Shown here: positions 63,670-64,000 of the stretch, piece after piece
Position numbering within the stretch: position 1 is the first letter of the stretch
How the letters are laid out: the number at the start of each line of letters is the position of its first letter
Source: Aplectana chamaeleonis
Lineage: Eukaryota > Nematoda > Chromadorea > Rhabditida > Cosmocercidae
DNA length: 64,000 nucleotides
Assembly: GCA_029168955.1 (NCBI GenBank)
Contig: JAPDOI010000172.1
Coordinates: 372,001 to 436,000 of the forward strand
Direction: 5' to 3'
Position numbers and translations under genes: made by a program
The notes under the pieces: generated by a model
Told to the model about the DNA's origin: nothing
Databases searched by the model: none
The model's input: the letters and a program-made list of their open reading frames with translations, nothing else

Positions 63670-64000
63670 ACGACGTCCTGATGACGTCACCAGATGCTTT
63701 ATGCACTTGGCACGACGTTCTGATGACGTCATCAGATGCCCTATGTACTTTACATGACACCCTGATGACGTCATCAGATGCCCTATGTACTTTACATGAC
63801 ACCCTGATGACGTCATCAGATGCCCTATGTACTTTACGTGACACCCTGATGACGTCATCAGATGCCCTATGTACTTTACATGACACCCTGATGACGTCAT
63901 CAGATGCCCTATGTACTTTACATGACACCCTGATGACGTCATCAGATGCCCTATGTACTTTACATGACACCCTGATGACGTCATCAGATGCCCTATGTAC
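63670..64000. repeat. 42-bp satellite, running off the window
   Basis: At least seven units of 42 bp, nearly identical after the first two, each with TGATGACGTCATCA followed by GATGCCCTATGTACTTTACA. 42 is a multiple of three, so 14-residue repetitive frames are open on the minus strand; I take these as a by-product. First units (63679, 63721) are more diverged, as at the edge of an array. Confidence 0.9.

Noticed and set aside
63536..63984. Minus-strand frames of 144 and 107 codons with a 14-residue repeat
   Set aside because: Unit length divisible by three opens several frames at once; no start context, splice or composition evidence for protein coding.
63670..64000. Regularly spaced repeats resembling a CRISPR array
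   Set aside because: The 42-bp units are contiguous and near-identical with no unique spacers; the genome is eukaryotic. It is a satellite.
1..64000. A piggyBac-like or other transposase for the TTAA elements
   Set aside because: No frame in the window shows DDE motifs other than the mariner relic and the retroviral-type integrase; the autonomous partner is not here.
1..64000. Nematode telomere repeats, rRNA or functional tRNA genes
   Set aside because: No TTAGGC arrays or rRNA-like conserved blocks seen; the only tRNA-like pair (40600-40890) lacks acceptor stems.

Overview
Repeat-dense non-coding DNA from a eukaryote, most likely a nematode (inference). The support is moderate AT-richness, nematode-like short introns and TTTCAG-type acceptors, a mariner remnant, and a Ty3/gypsy element whose Pol layout resembles the K02A2.6-like elements of nematodes. 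I see no bacterial operon, no rRNA, no convincing tRNA and no host gene I can name. A few short open stretches with plausible splice sites are listed at low confidence.

Most of what can be explained is transposon-derived. The dominant component is a superfamily of short elements (about 0.35-1.05 kb) flanked by TTAA, with inverted ends that all start TTAAAGGCA. I divide them by termini and interior into A (AAGGCACAGGACACCC), B/E/H/K (AAGGCAGTGTTCACGAT), C (AAGGCAGCGTACGCGC), D (AAGGCACAGTCCAACC), F (AAGGCAGCAGACACGCTC), Fp (palindromic relative of F) and I (AAGGCAGTGGTCGCGAT). About 28 complete or partial copies were placed. They often abut, sharing one TTAA (351-1832, 4848-5909, 16958-18006, 34798-36838, 42358-44356), and often sit inside one another.

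A second layer is TA-flanked palindromic MITEs (families O, P, Q, R, X), several inserted into the TTAA elements or into each other; paralogous copies give the empty sites. A third layer is PIF/Harbinger-like ends (GGCCTCTTTC, TWA flanks), the M family (TIR with CCGCCCACGCGGTCGG), a GC-rich family (CACGCGCGTGACGCGCG), an AAGTACACC array family, and TTCGAA-rich palindromic tracts.

Layout: 1-5909 TTAA clusters; 7.4-14.5 kb scattered M, B, F and Harbinger-like elements; 14.4-19.6 kb I, F with nested palindrome, repeat S, E/D/A cluster, mariner remnant; 20-31.9 kb arrays, O with nested P, second S copy; 33.4-37.5 kb a fold-back and the E/D/H/B nest; 39-41.2 kb unassigned open stretches; 42.4-45.3 kb F-C-D cluster and R with nested O; 48.2-53.4 kb H with nested Q and a conserved mini-intron, A, I; 54.9-61 kb a three-level nest (C element, Harbinger-like ends, gypsy retrotransposon); 61.1-64 kb B, R, a large inverted repeat, and a 42-bp satellite running off the right edge.

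Only the gypsy and mariner elements carry recognisable proteins, and both are broken. No transposase that could mobilise the TTAA families is visible.
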